Source: Paramesorhizobium sp049065735 (GTDB lineage Bacteria > Pseudomonadota > Alphaproteobacteria > Rhizobiales > Rhizobiaceae). From it: a DNA stretch of 64,000 nucleotides. Below, piece by piece: positions 51,563-60,716 of this stretch; the first letter of the stretch is position 1; each line of letters opens with the position of its first letter. Under the pieces are notes generated by a model that saw only the letters and a program-made list of their open reading frames with translations, was not told the origin of the DNA and searched no databases. The stretch spans positions 686,893 to 750,892 of the forward strand of contig NZ_JBAKHD010000001.1 of the NCBI RefSeq assembly GCF_049065735.1, written 5' to 3'. The position numbers and the translations under genes are program-made.

Positions 51563-52348
51563 ATGACCTTCTCCCTATCCCCCCTAGCCTCCCAAAGCGG
51601 CTACCGCCTCGAATCCTTCGAAACCGTCGGCTCCACCAACGCCGTCGCTCTTGAGCGCGTGCAATCGGGCGATCAGGGCAAGCTCTGGCTCGTCTCCAAA
51701 AAACAGGAGAGCGGACGCGGGCGCCGGGGCCGGGCATGGTCGACGCCATCAGGCAACCTCGCCGCCACGCTTCTTCTCGTCGAATCCTACGAACTGACCA
51801 CCGCCGCGACCCTCGGATTCGTTGCCGGCCTGTCGCTGGCCGATGCGCTCGACGCCGTACTCACCGGCACCCCTGATATCCGCCTCAAATGGCCCAATGA
51901 CGTGCTGCTCGATGGCGCGAAGCTCTCCGGGATCCTGCTCGAATCGACGCTGCTGCCTGAAAACCGCTTCGCGCTCGCCATCGGCATCGGCGTCAATATC
52001 GTGTCACACCCGGATGACCTGCCATACCCCGCCACTTCGCTGAAAGCGCTCGGCAGCGCTTGCGACGCGGAGACGCTGTTCGTCGCCCTCTCTGACGCTT
52101 GGCGCGAGAACCACGCGCTGTGGAACGAGGGCAGGGGCCTCAAAACCATCCGCGCCCGCTGGCTCGAGCGCGCGGCGGGGCTGGGCGGGGAAGTGGCGGT
52201 GCGGGTGGAGAACCGCGTGGTGCGCGGCATCTTCGAAACCATCGACGAGGATTGCCGTTTCGTCATCCGCGATGCCGAGGGCACCCGCATCCGCATCGAC
52301 GCCGGCGACGTGCATTTCGGCGCGGTGGCGTCGGCGGGGGCGGCGTAG
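51563..52348 (+). CDS. birA: Biotin--[acetyl-CoA-carboxylase] ligase
   Basis: 261-residue single-function ligase without the N-terminal DNA-binding domain of E. coli BirA. The ATP/biotin site reads SKKQESGRGRRGRAWSTPSGNLA, the GRGRRGR loop being diagnostic, and LKWPNDVLLDGAKLSGIL follows. Places biotin on the acetyl-CoA carboxylase carrier protein. The nuo-birA-RNase J order is usual for Rhizobiales. Confidence 0.95.
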   Translation: MTFSLSPLASQSGYRLESFETVGSTNAVALERVQSGDQGKLWLVSKKQESGRGRRGRAWSTPSGNLAATLLLVESYELTTAATLGFVAGLSLADALDAVLTGTPDIRLKWPNDVLLDGAKLSGILLESTLLPENRFALAIGIGVNIVSHPDDLPYPATSLKALGSACDAETLFVALSDAWRENHALWNEGRGLKTIRARWLERAAGLGGEVAVRVENRVVRGIFETIDEDCRFVIRDAEGTRIRIDAGDVHFGAVASAGAA

Positions 52349-52470
52349 AGCACAGCCTTCAGTCTAAAAATGAACTATAGTTGCGGGGGAGGGTAGCATT
52401 GGATGATCCCCCAGTGCTAAACGTTTGAACAACAATGCGAAATACTAAAAACTTTCCGTGAGGATATTGA

Positions 52471-54144
52471 ATGCCCCAGCCTAAATCGGCCCAACTCGTC
52501 TTCCTGCCGCTGGGCGGAGTCGGCGAAATCGGGATGAATCTCGCCATGTATGGCTACGGGCCGGAGAACAACCGCGAATGGATCGTGGTGGATATGGGCG
52601 TCAGCTTCGCCGGACCGGACTTGCCGGGCGCCGACCTGATCCTGCCGGACATCCGTTTTCTGGAAGCCGAGCGTCGCAACATCCATGGCATCGTCATCAC
52701 CCACGCCCATGAGGACCATTACGGCGCGCTGCTCGATCTCTGGCCGCGCCTGAAAGTGCCGGTCTACGCCACGCCCTTCACCGCCGGCCTTCTGGAAGCC
52801 AAGCGTCAGGGAGAGCAGAGCGCCCCGGAAATCCCGGTCACGCTCTACCGCACCGGCGAAACCTTCACCGTTGGTCCCTTCCAGATCGAGGCGATCCCCG
52901 TCACCCATTCGATCCCTGAGCCCGCATCGCTCGCCATCACCACGCCCCTCGGCACCGTCATCCACACCGGCGACTGGAAGTCCGATCCCGAACCTTCGCT
53001 CGGGCCGCTTCTCGATGAAGACCGCTTCCGCGCTTTGGGCGAGGCGGGCGTGCTGGCGCTCATCTGCGATTCCACCAATGCCATGCGGGAAGGGGACTCG
53101 CCCTCGGAGCGGCAGGTTGGCGAGAGCCTGCGCGAGCTCATCGAAAACGCCCGCGGCCGCGTGGCGATCACCACCTTCGCCTCCAATGTCGGCCGTATCC
53201 GCTCCATCGCCGAGGCCGCGCGGGATGCGGGCCGTCAGGTGCTGGTGCTCGGGCGCTCGATGAAGCGGGCGATCGAGGTGGCGACGGAACTGGGCTATAT
53301 GGATGGCCTGCCGCCTTTTCTTAGTGAAGACGATTACGGCTATATCCCGCGCGAAAACGTGGTGATGATCCTGACCGGCAGCCAGGGCGAGGCGCGCGCC
53401 GCGCTGGCGAAGCTTTCCCGCGACGAGATGCGTAGCGTCGCGCTGTCAGCCGGCGATACGGTGATCTATTCCTCCCGCACCATTCCCGGCAATGAAAAGG
53501 CGATCATCGAGACGAAGAACCGCCTGATCGAGCAGGGCATCAAGATCATCACCGATGACGACGCGCTCGTCCATGTCTCCGGCCACCCGCGCCGCAACGA
53601 GCTGCGGCGGCTTTATTCCTGGGTCAAGCCGCGCGTCCTCGTGCCTGTGCATGGCGAGGCCGCGCATCTGGTCGCCCATGGCTCGCTCGGCGCCATGGAA
53701 GGCATTCCCGAGGTGGCGCAGGTGCGCAACGGCGATATTCTGCGCCTTGCGCCCGGCCCGGCTGAAATCATCGACGAAGCGCCCTTCGGCCGGGTCTTCA
53801 AGGACGGCAAGCTCATCGGCGACGAGGACGAAGTCGGCATCACCGAGCGCCGCAAGCTCTCCTATGTCGGCCATGTCGGCGTGTCCGTCATCATCGACGG
53901 CAATTACAACATCATCGGCGACCCTGATCTGGTGGCGGTCGGCCTGCCTGAGGAGGACGCAACCGGCGACCTGATGGAGGACATCCTCTTCGACGCCGCG
54001 GTCAGCGCCTTCGAAAGCATCCCCCGCGCCCGCCGCAAGGATCTGGAAGTCCTACGCGAAGCCATCCGCCGCGCCATCCGCTCCGCCGCCAATGAGGCCT
54101 GGGGCAAGAAGCCGGTGGTGACGGTGTTTTTGACGAAGGTGTAG
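52471..54144 (+). CDS. rnj: Ribonuclease J
   Basis: 557-residue beta-CASP metallo-beta-lactamase RNase with 5' exonuclease and endonuclease activity, the alphaproteobacterial counterpart of Bacillus RNase J. Starts with FLPLGGVGEIGMNLAMYGYG; zinc site THAHEDHYGALL; later HTGDWKSDPEP, and the beta-CASP motifs SNVGRIRSIAEAA and HVSGHPRRNELRRLY. GAGG precedes the ATG. Confidence 0.96.
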   Translation: MPQPKSAQLVFLPLGGVGEIGMNLAMYGYGPENNREWIVVDMGVSFAGPDLPGADLILPDIRFLEAERRNIHGIVITHAHEDHYGALLDLWPRLKVPVYATPFTAGLLEAKRQGEQSAPEIPVTLYRTGETFTVGPFQIEAIPVTHSIPEPASLAITTPLGTVIHTGDWKSDPEPSLGPLLDEDRFRALGEAGVLALICDSTNAMREGDSPSERQVGESLRELIENARGRVAITTFASNVGRIRSIAEAARDAGRQVLVLGRSMKRAIEVATELGYMDGLPPFLSEDDYGYIPRENVVMILTGSQGEARAALAKLSRDEMRSVALSAGDTVIYSSRTIPGNEKAIIETKNRLIEQGIKIITDDDALVHVSGHPRRNELRRLYSWVKPRVLVPVHGEAAHLVAHGSLGAMEGIPEVAQVRNGDILRLAPGPAEIIDEAPFGRVFKDGKLIGDEDEVGITERRKLSYVGHVGVSVIIDGNYNIIGDPDLVAVGLPEEDATGDLMEDILFDAAVSAFESIPRARRKDLEVLREAIRRAIRSAANEAWGKKPVVTVFLTKV

Positions 54145-54176
54145 GGATATTTTCGGTGAAGTGTTCGCTTGACGAC

Positions 54177-54334
54177 ACCCCCCTCTGCCCTGCCGGACAT
54201 CTCCCCCGCAAGGGGGGAGATTGGGCTGTCATTGCGGTCTCCATCAATCACCAACGTCGAAGGAAGAGTGACGCGGACCATATCAGCCAATCTCCCCCCT
54301 TGAGGGGGAGATGCCCGGCAGGGCAGAGGGGGGT
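54177..54334. repeat. GC-rich inverted-repeat element (Bru-RS-like), copy 2
   Basis: Same arms as 51381-51540: CCCCCCTCTGCCCTGCCGGA then the CTCCCCC..GGGGGG hairpin, with the complement closing at 54334. It separates RNase J from mce. Confidence 0.7.
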
Positions 54335-54365
54335 GGTTGGCCGAGGGGCGGGACATTAGACGGCC

Positions 54366-54770
54366 ATGCTCACCCGCCTCAACCATGTCGCCATAGCGGT
54401 GCCGGATATCCAGGCGGCAATCCTGCTCTACCGCACCGCCTTCGGCATGGAGCCGGGCGCGCCAAAACCGTTACCCGAGCACGGCGTCACGGTTGCCTTC
54501 GTCGATGTCGGCAACACCATGATCGAACTGATGGAGCCGCTCGGCGAAGACTCCCCCATCCGCGCCTTCCTCGACAAGAATCCATCTGGCGGCATCCATC
54601 ATCTCTGCTATGAAGTAGAGGATATCGCCGCCGCGCGCGACCGCTTGAAGGCCGAAGGCGCGCGTGTCCTTGGCGATAGCGAGCCGAAGACCGGCGCGCA
54701 TGGCAGGCCGGTCCTGTTCTTGCACCCGAAGGACTTCAACGGCGTGCTGATCGAGTTGGAGGAGGTGTAA
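54366..54770 (+). CDS. mce: Methylmalonyl-CoA epimerase
   Basis: 134-residue VOC-fold metalloenzyme interconverting R and S methylmalonyl-CoA in propionate metabolism. Starts MLTRLNHVAIAVPDIQAAILLYR; metal ligands His7, the GGIHHLCYEVEDI histidine and the C-terminal VLIELEEV glutamate are at expected spots. It is followed after 3 bases by the DUF1467 gene. Confidence 0.94.
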   Translation: MLTRLNHVAIAVPDIQAAILLYRTAFGMEPGAPKPLPEHGVTVAFVDVGNTMIELMEPLGEDSPIRAFLDKNPSGGIHHLCYEVEDIAAARDRLKAEGARVLGDSEPKTGAHGRPVLFLHPKDFNGVLIELEEV

Positions 54771-54773
54771 TAT

Positions 54774-55043
54774 ATGGCAATAGGATCAGCTCTTGCGATC
54801 TATTTCATCATCTGGTGGGTCACGCTCTTCGCGCTGCTGCCGGTGGGCCTGCGCACCCAGGCTGAAGAAAACGACGTCACGCTCGGCACCACCGCCTCCG
54901 CCCCCGCCCGCCCGCGCATCGGCCTTGCCTTCTTCCGCACGACTGTGGTGTCGGCGATCATCTTCGCGGCGTTTTATTATCTGACGCAGATTGCAGGCTT
55001 CGGGCTGGATGACATCCCGCATTTCTTCCCGGATTTGAAATAG
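54774..55043 (+). CDS. DUF1467 family membrane protein
   Basis: 89 residues with two helices (ALAIYFIIWWVTLFALLPVGL and TTVVSAIIFAAFYYLTQIAG) and an Ala/Pro-rich linker. DUF1467 is confined to Alphaproteobacteria and lacks a known role. It is coupled to mce and lies ahead of proS. Confidence 0.88.
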   Translation: MAIGSALAIYFIIWWVTLFALLPVGLRTQAEENDVTLGTTASAPARPRIGLAFFRTTVVSAIIFAAFYYLTQIAGFGLDDIPHFFPDLK

Positions 55044-55046
55044 CGC

Positions 55047-55190
55047 CCTCCTTCCCCCTTGCGGGGGAGGTGCGCGCGTTAGCGGGCGGATGGGGGTGGT
55101 GACGGGTGCGCTTTTGCTGGAGAGAGTGGCGCAAACGTCACCACCCCCACCCGACCCTTCGGGCCACCCTCCCCGCAAAGGGGGAGGGAA
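55047..55190. repeat. GC-rich inverted-repeat element, second family, copy 1
   Basis: CTCCTTCCCCCTTGCGGGGG and GGGGGTGG blocks at the left, complemented by CCACCCCCACCCGACCCTTC and CCCTCCCCGCAAAGGGGGAG at the right. The core GTGGCGCAAACGTCA is shared with 58890-59031 and partly with 7033-7093. Confidence 0.7.
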
Positions 55191-55572
55191 ACTCCAAAAA
55201 AAAAGCAAGGCTTGCGCCTTGCAATTCAATACGCGTCCGATCTCTCTCCGTATAGTCGGCGGCAGCGGAAAATCGCGCCGAGATCGCATCCTCCCAAGAC
55301 TTTGACCGCGTAGGAAAGCAGTTTTATACCCGCTTTCTCTTTATGATTAAAAAAATAGCGGAATGCTCACGGATTGTCACGCAAATTTTTCATTCCAGGC
55401 TATTGTGGTGAATCAGAGTGCAGGGGGCTGAAGCCTTTGTCCGGCTGCGATTTGGCGCGCTTATGTGCAGCCGGGTTTGCAACCGCATGAGAAGCCGCTA
55501 AGAACCCTTTAGCTTTGCTCATGCTTTCGCCTGATTCTGCAAGCATTCAGGTTTCTTAAGGTCGGTGGTCCC
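55191..55572. other. Gene-free leader region of proS
   Basis: About 380 bases. The stretch around 55330-55400 is AT-rich and likely holds the proS promoter. No riboswitch, T-box or gene was recognised. Confidence 0.5.
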
Positions 55573-56901
55573 ATGCGTCTTTCGCGTTATTTCTTGCCCA
55601 TTCTGAAGGAAAACCCCAAGGAGGCGGAGATCGTCTCGCACCGGCTGATGCTGCGCGCGGGCATGATCCGCCAGCAATCCGCCGGCATCTATTCCTGGCT
55701 GCCGATTGGCCTGAAAGTGCTCAACAAAGTCTGCGACATCATCCGCGAGGAGCAGAACCGGGCAGGGGCGAACGAGATCCTGATGCCGACCATTCAGTCA
55801 GCGGACCTCTGGCGCGAAAGCGGTCGCTATGATGCCTATGGCAAGGAGATGCTGCGCATCAAGGACCGGCAGGAACGCGACATGCTGTTCGGCCCGACCA
55901 ATGAGGAAATGGTCACCGACATTTTCCGCTCCTATGTCCGCTCCTACAAGGACCTGCCGCTCAATCTCTATCACATCCAGTGGAAGTTCCGCGACGAGGT
56001 GCGCCCGCGTTTCGGTGTCATGCGCTCGCGCGAATTCCTGATGAAGGACGCCTATTCGTTCGACCTCGACTATGAGGGCGCGAAGATGGCCTATTACCGC
56101 ATGTTCGTGGCTTATTTGCGCACCTTCGCCCGCGTCGGCCTGCAGGCAATCCCGATGCGCGCCGACACCGGCCCCATCGGCGGCGATTTGAGCCATGAAT
56201 TCATTATCCTCGCCGATACCGGCGAGAGCCAGGTCTATTGCGACCGCGCCTATTTGGACCTCGATGTTCCCGGCGCCGATACGGATTTCCGCAACGACCG
56301 GCAGCTGACCGATATCGTCACCAAATGGACGACGCCCTACGCCGCCACAGACGAGATGCATGACGAGGCGGCCTGGACGCAGGTGAAGCCTGAGGATCAG
56401 GTCTCCGCGCGCGGCATCGAAGTCGGCCACATCTTCCATTTCGGCACCAAATATTCCGAGCCCATGGGCGCCAAGGTGCAGGGGCCAGACGGCAAGGAGC
56501 ATCTGGTCTCCATGGGCTCCTACGGCATCGGTCCCTCGCGCCTCGTCGCGGCGACGATTGAGGCTTTCCATGACGAGAACGGCATCATCTGGCCGAAGTC
56601 GATTGCGCCCTTCGGCGTCGGCATCGTCAACATGAAGCCGGGCGATGAAGCCTGCGACGCGGTTGCCGAAAAGCTCTATGAAGCCTTCACCAAGGCCGGG
56701 CTCGATCCGCTGCTCGACGACACCGACGAGCGCCCCGGCGCGAAATTCGCCACCATGGACCTGATCGGCCTGCCGATGCAGGTCATCGTCGGCCCGCGCG
56801 GCGTTGCGGCGGGCGAGGTCGAGCTGAAAGACCGCGCGACCGGCGAACGCGAGACGCTCTCCGTCGAAGCGGCGATCAACAAGCTGGCAGGGCAGGCATG
56901 A
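55573..56901 (+). CDS. proS: Prolyl-tRNA synthetase (short alphaproteobacterial form)
   Basis: 442-residue class II synthetase without the editing insertion that E. coli ProS has, as in most Alphaproteobacteria. Motif 1 RAGMIRQQSAGIYSWLPIG; motif 2 FRDEVRPRFGVMRSREFLMKDAYSF; motif 3 GSYGIGPSRLVAATIE. Ends in the anticodon-binding domain. Its TGA overlaps the lolC ATG by 4 bases, the usual proS-lolCD operon. Confidence 0.97.
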   Translation: MRLSRYFLPILKENPKEAEIVSHRLMLRAGMIRQQSAGIYSWLPIGLKVLNKVCDIIREEQNRAGANEILMPTIQSADLWRESGRYDAYGKEMLRIKDRQERDMLFGPTNEEMVTDIFRSYVRSYKDLPLNLYHIQWKFRDEVRPRFGVMRSREFLMKDAYSFDLDYEGAKMAYYRMFVAYLRTFARVGLQAIPMRADTGPIGGDLSHEFIILADTGESQVYCDRAYLDLDVPGADTDFRNDRQLTDIVTKWTTPYAATDEMHDEAAWTQVKPEDQVSARGIEVGHIFHFGTKYSEPMGAKVQGPDGKEHLVSMGSYGIGPSRLVAATIEAFHDENGIIWPKSIAPFGVGIVNMKPGDEACDAVAEKLYEAFTKAGLDPLLDDTDERPGAKFATMDLIGLPMQVIVGPRGVAAGEVELKDRATGERETLSVEAAINKLAGQA

Positions 56902-58187
56902 GCGAGGCGGCAGCAGCCGAGACGAGAAGGGGCTCCGGCCCCTTTTCCGCATTCGAGCGGATGATTGCGTGGCGTTACCTGCGCGCGCGCCGCCGCGAGG
57001 CGTTCATCTCGGTCATCGCCGGCTTTTCCTTTACCGGCATCATGCTGGGCGTGGCGACGCTCATCATCGTTATGGCCGTCATGAACGGCTTCCGCGCCGA
57101 GCTTTTGACCCGTATCCTCGGCATCAACGGCCATCTGGTCATGCAGCCGATCGACCGGCCTTTCGATGATTATGCCGACCTCATCAAGCGCATCGACGGC
57201 ATTCCCGGCGTCACCTACGCCATTCCGCTGGTGGAGGGGCAGGCGCTCATTCAGGGCAATGTCGGCACCCCCACCGGCGCGCTCGTGCGCGGCCTGCGCG
57301 GCGAGGATCTCGCCAAGCTCAAGATGATTTCCGACAATGTGAAGCAGGGCACGCTCCAGGGTTTTGATGAGAGCGGCGGCATCGCGATCGGCACCGGCAT
57401 GGCCCAAAGTCTCGGTGTCTCAATCGGCGACAGCCTGACCATCATATCGCCGGATGGCGATATCACTCCCTTTGGCGTCAATCCCCGCGTCAAAGCCTAT
57501 AAGGTCGTGGCGATCTTCGAGATCGGCATGTCGGATTTCGACAAATCGGTCGTCATCATGCCGCTCACCGAGGCCCAGCTCTTCTTCAACCAGGACAACA
57601 AGGTCCAGTCGATCGAGGTTTATGTCAATAACCCTGACAATGTCGACGCGCTGAAGAAGCCGATTGAGGAGGTCGCCGGACGCCAGCTGCTGTTGACGGA
57701 TTGGCGTCAGCGCAACCAGGCTTTCTTCTCCGCGCTCAATGTCGAGCGCAACGTGATGTTCATGATCCTGACGCTGATCGTGCTGGTGGCGGCGCTCAAC
57801 ATCATCTCGGGCCTCATCATGCTGGTGAAGGACAAGGGCAGCGATATCGCCATCCTGCGCACCATGGGCGCGACGAGCGGTTCCATCCTGCGCATCTTCC
57901 TGATGACGGGCGCCGCCATCGGCACCGCCGGCACGGCGGCGGGCGTGGTGCTGGGAATTGTCGTCTGCCTCAACATAGAGCGCATCCGCGAGTTCTTTTC
58001 CTGGCTCACCGGCACGGTCATCTTTAATCCGGAGTTCTATTTCCTGAGCCAGCTGCCGGCCAAGATGGATCCCGGCGAAACCATCTCGGTCATCGTGATG
58101 GCGCTGGGTCTCTCCTTCCTCGCCACGCTCTTTCCAGCATGGCGGGCGGCGAAGCTCGATCCGGTCGAAGCCCTGAGGTATGAGTGA
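56898..58187 (+). CDS. lolC: Lipoprotein-releasing ABC transporter permease LolC/E
   Basis: 429-residue inner-membrane permease that extracts lipoproteins from the inner membrane for LolA. FtsX-type layout: one N-terminal helix (ISVIAGFSFTGIMLGVATLIIVMAVMNG) and three C-terminal helices, with a large periplasmic domain between. Only one LolC/E-type gene is here, suggesting the homodimeric LolF-style system. It overlaps proS and the lolD start. Confidence 0.94.
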   Translation: MSEAAAAETRRGSGPFSAFERMIAWRYLRARRREAFISVIAGFSFTGIMLGVATLIIVMAVMNGFRAELLTRILGINGHLVMQPIDRPFDDYADLIKRIDGIPGVTYAIPLVEGQALIQGNVGTPTGALVRGLRGEDLAKLKMISDNVKQGTLQGFDESGGIAIGTGMAQSLGVSIGDSLTIISPDGDITPFGVNPRVKAYKVVAIFEIGMSDFDKSVVIMPLTEAQLFFNQDNKVQSIEVYVNNPDNVDALKKPIEEVAGRQLLLTDWRQRNQAFFSALNVERNVMFMILTLIVLVAALNIISGLIMLVKDKGSDIAILRTMGATSGSILRIFLMTGAAIGTAGTAAGVVLGIVVCLNIERIREFFSWLTGTVIFNPEFYFLSQLPAKMDPGETISVIVMALGLSFLATLFPAWRAAKLDPVEALRYE

Positions 58188-58882
58188 TGGCGCGCAAGCC
58201 GGTTAAAACGCCTATCCTTCAGCTCTCCGGTGTCGACCGCGCCTATTCGGAAGCCGGGCGCGAGCTGGCGATCCTGAAAAAGGCCGATTTCGCGCTGGGA
58301 CGCGGCGAGATGGTGGCGCTCGTCGCTCCCTCGGGCGCGGGCAAGTCGACGCTTCTGCACACGGCGGGCTTGCTCGAGCACCCCGACGGCGGCGATGTAA
58401 TACTGGATGGGCGCTCCTGCAGCGGCCTTTCCGATGAGGAGCGCACCGCCATCCGCCGCAACGATGTCGGCTTTGTTTACCAGTTCCATCATCTCCTACC
58501 GGAATTCTCGGCGCTGGAAAATGTGATGATTCCGCAAATGGTGCGCGGCTTGACGAAAAAGGCCGCCGCCGAGCGGGCGCAGCAATTGCTTGATTACATG
58601 AAGATCGGCCAGCGCGCCGCGCATCGTCCGGCGGAGCTTTCCGGCGGTGAGCAGCAGCGCGTGGCAATCGCCCGCGCAGTCGCCAATGCGCCCTTGGTGC
58701 TGCTCGCCGACGAGCCCACCGGCAATCTCGACCCGCAGACGGCGGGGTATGTCTTTGACGCGCTGGAAGCCCTGGTGCGCCAGTCCGGCCTCTCGGCCCT
58801 CATCGCCACCCACAACCACGAACTCGCCGCCCGCATGGACAGGCGGGTGACCCTGAAAGAGGGCAAGGTGGTGGATGTGTGA
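58187..58882 (+). CDS. lolD: Lipoprotein-releasing ABC transporter ATP-binding protein LolD
   Basis: 231-residue cytosolic ATPase partner of LolC. Walker A APSGAGKST, signature LSGGEQQRVAIARA and Walker B LVLLADEPT are intact, with the MacB/LolD-type YQFHHLLPEF Q-loop. The ATG at 58187 overlaps the lolC stop (TGATG); a GTG at 58184 is in frame. Confidence 0.95.
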   Translation: MARKPVKTPILQLSGVDRAYSEAGRELAILKKADFALGRGEMVALVAPSGAGKSTLLHTAGLLEHPDGGDVILDGRSCSGLSDEERTAIRRNDVGFVYQFHHLLPEFSALENVMIPQMVRGLTKKAAAERAQQLLDYMKIGQRAAHRPAELSGGEQQRVAIARAVANAPLVLLADEPTGNLDPQTAGYVFDALEALVRQSGLSALIATHNHELAARMDRRVTLKEGKVVDV

Positions 58883-58889
58883 AGACTGT

Positions 58890-59031
58890 CCCTCCCCCTT
58901 GCGGGGAGGGTGGCCCGTAGGGCCGGGTGGGGGTGGCGACGTTTGTGCCTCTGCTGAAGAACGTGGCGCAAACGTCAGCACCCCCATCCGTCCGCTCCGC
59001 GGACACCTTCCCCGCAAGGGGGAAGGGGGCG
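58890..59031. repeat. GC-rich inverted-repeat element, second family, copy 2
   Basis: Starts CCTCCCCCTTGCGGGGAGGG and GGGCCGGGTGGGGGTGG; ends CACCCCCATCC..CCCCGCAAGGGGGAAGG; carries the GTGGCGCAAACGTCAG core. It lies between the convergent lolD and PilZ genes and may act as a terminator. Confidence 0.7.
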
Positions 59032-59039
59032 CTTAATTC

Positions 59040-59639
59040 TTAAAGCCCCTCCAGCATCTCCCGCTGCTGCACATGCGCGAACTCTATCGCGATGCCGTCT
59101 TCGAAATGGCGCACGACGGTGCCGCGCATTTGGCCCAGCGTGACGGGCGTGCGCAGCGCCGGGCGCACATCGATTTCGATGGCGGCGCCCGAGAGTGAAA
59201 GGTCGATGATCCGGCAGGGATATTGCCGTCCGTCTGCGAGGGTCAGCACATTGTTCGGGTTGCGCGGCGCGATGCGCTCATGGCGGCGGTCTTCAGGCAG
59301 ATCCAGCTCATGCTTGTTGGCAAGCCAGGTCAATTGCGCCGCAAGCTTGTCCTTCTTGCGCTCCGACGCAGTAAGCAGCAGGAGAAAGCCATCCGGCATC
59401 TGGCGCAGCACATTGCCCTCGATGCGGCCGACATGATCGACATAGGCGATGATTCGCTCGCCGATCCGCCCGACGCGGTTGCCAAGAAGCAGCGCGCTGC
59501 CTGGCGACATCTCGGCGACGATGCAGGAATATTCCGTCCGGTCCTCGAGCATGTAACGCCCGTGAAGGTTTACCTTCACCGGATTGAAATTCTTGTGCGG
59601 AGCGTCGTCCCCGGTGCGGCTGTCCGCCTGTGCGTGCAT
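59040..59639 (-). CDS. Tandem PilZ-domain protein
   Basis: 199-residue cytosolic protein with two PilZ-like halves. The C-terminal one (about 115-195) has the c-di-GMP motifs R118-RHE-R122 (RxxxR) and D146-x-S148-xx-G151 (DLSLSG), so it should bind the messenger. The N-terminal half (about 20-100) shows the same fold but with EMSPGS in place of D/NxSxxG, a degenerate site. Its output is unknown; motility, envelope or polysaccharide control are typical. Confidence 0.85.
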   Translation of the reverse strand: MHAQADSRTGDDAPHKNFNPVKVNLHGRYMLEDRTEYSCIVAEMSPGSALLLGNRVGRIGERIIAYVDHVGRIEGNVLRQMPDGFLLLLTASERKKDKLAAQLTWLANKHELDLPEDRRHERIAPRNPNNVLTLADGRQYPCRIIDLSLSGAAIEIDVRPALRTPVTLGQMRGTVVRHFEDGIAIEFAHVQQREMLEGL

Positions 59640-59714
59640 CTTTTCCTGCGCATGTGCTTAATTACTGCTGGGACATGGTAAGCGGCGCACGTTAATATCG
59701 GGTAAGGAATATTC

Positions 59715-60332
59715 TCACGCCTTCCCGCCCTTGAGGACGGTCAAATGGCCGAACCTTCGGGACGCAGGGCTGGTGACCTGCAAAGGTTCCTGCAGATAGA
59801 CGGGGGGAGCGCCTGCGCCGGCGGCGGCCTTGAGCGGGACCTGTAATGCTTCGCGGCGTGGATCGATCAGATCGATCGCGCGCACGCTGTTTTCGGTGAT
59901 TCTGTCCGCCCCGAGCCAATAGGGGGGATCAACGGCAATCATAGATCCGATCAGGCGGTCGTCCGCCAGGGGGAGAAGCAGCGTTTCGAAAGCCGCGCTG
60001 CGCCGTGACAGGCTTTTTCCTTCCTGGTCGATGACAGCGGCGCGCTTGTTCAGGAACACCGTCTGCAGGACTTGCCGGATGCCCGCGCGATCTTCCTGCG
60101 ACCAGAGCGAAAGGAATTCCGAATTCTTCAGTTCGCCGCCATAGATGGTGCAAAGCCGCGTTCCGGCCAGCCGGAAGCGCGCGTCCACATTGTCAGGCAG
60201 CTCCAGGATAAAGACATCGGGCAATTGCCGTGCGATTGCGCCCGGTTCTATCTCGGCCTGCTCCGGGGCAGGGCGCTTCCCGCGGATGCGGTTCCAGTAA
60301 GCCAGAAGCGCTGCTGTGCCATCATGCTTCAT
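59715..60332 (-). CDS. PAS_5 (DUF1331-type) domain protein
   Basis: 205 residues. The N-terminal two-thirds match the alphaproteobacterial PAS_5 family (ALLAYWNRIRGKRPAPEQAEI, PDVFILELPDNVDARFRLAGTRL, FETLLLPLADD). No output domain follows; the C-terminus is a Pro/Ala-rich linker. Such proteins often occur beside PilZ genes, as here on the same strand 75 bases apart. Ligand unknown. The family number is from memory. Confidence 0.78.
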   Translation of the reverse strand: MKHDGTAALLAYWNRIRGKRPAPEQAEIEPGAIARQLPDVFILELPDNVDARFRLAGTRLCTIYGGELKNSEFLSLWSQEDRAGIRQVLQTVFLNKRAAVIDQEGKSLSRRSAAFETLLLPLADDRLIGSMIAVDPPYWLGADRITENSVRAIDLIDPRREALQVPLKAAAGAGAPPVYLQEPLQVTSPASRRFGHLTVLKGGKA

Positions 60333-60716
60333 CGGTATGTCTCATTTCCGGATCATGTGCCGTGGCGGCACATCTTTGGCTTTGGATTTGTCGTTGCCAG
60401 ACTCGGGGTGCAGGAACCGTGCCATCCGGAAGGGTTAATGGCTACCTTAACCCTTTATTCATCCACCGCGCCGGCCGGTTAAGGTTAACAAATGCTTTCC
60501 ATTGCATCGGCGGCTGATCTATGGCTAAGGTAGCAATCGGAAGAAGCCTTTGTCATTACAGCACTTTCTCCAGACTTACGTGCACGGGTGGGGGCCCGGC
60601 CAGGCCGTTCAGGTTTTCCTGAACGGCCTTTTCTTTTACCATGGGCGTCCATAATTGAGCATCAGCCGAAAAAGGTGCAGAATTTTCGGAGCCGACCCAA
60701 TCCACCGGAGAATCAC
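60333..60716. other. Divergent region upstream of the rhomboid gene
   Basis: 384 bases without a clear gene. It contains a strong intrinsic terminator at 60603-60637 on the plus strand upstream of the rhomboid gene, so a short transcript such as a small RNA or an attenuated leader may end here. No convincing promoter was fixed. Confidence 0.5.
60603..60637 (+). terminator. Strong intrinsic terminator upstream of the rhomboid gene
   Basis: Stem GGCCGTTCAGG (60603-60613) / CCTGAACGGCC (60618-60628), loop TTTT, tail TTTTCTTTT. Nothing coding ends just before it on this strand. Confidence 0.85.
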
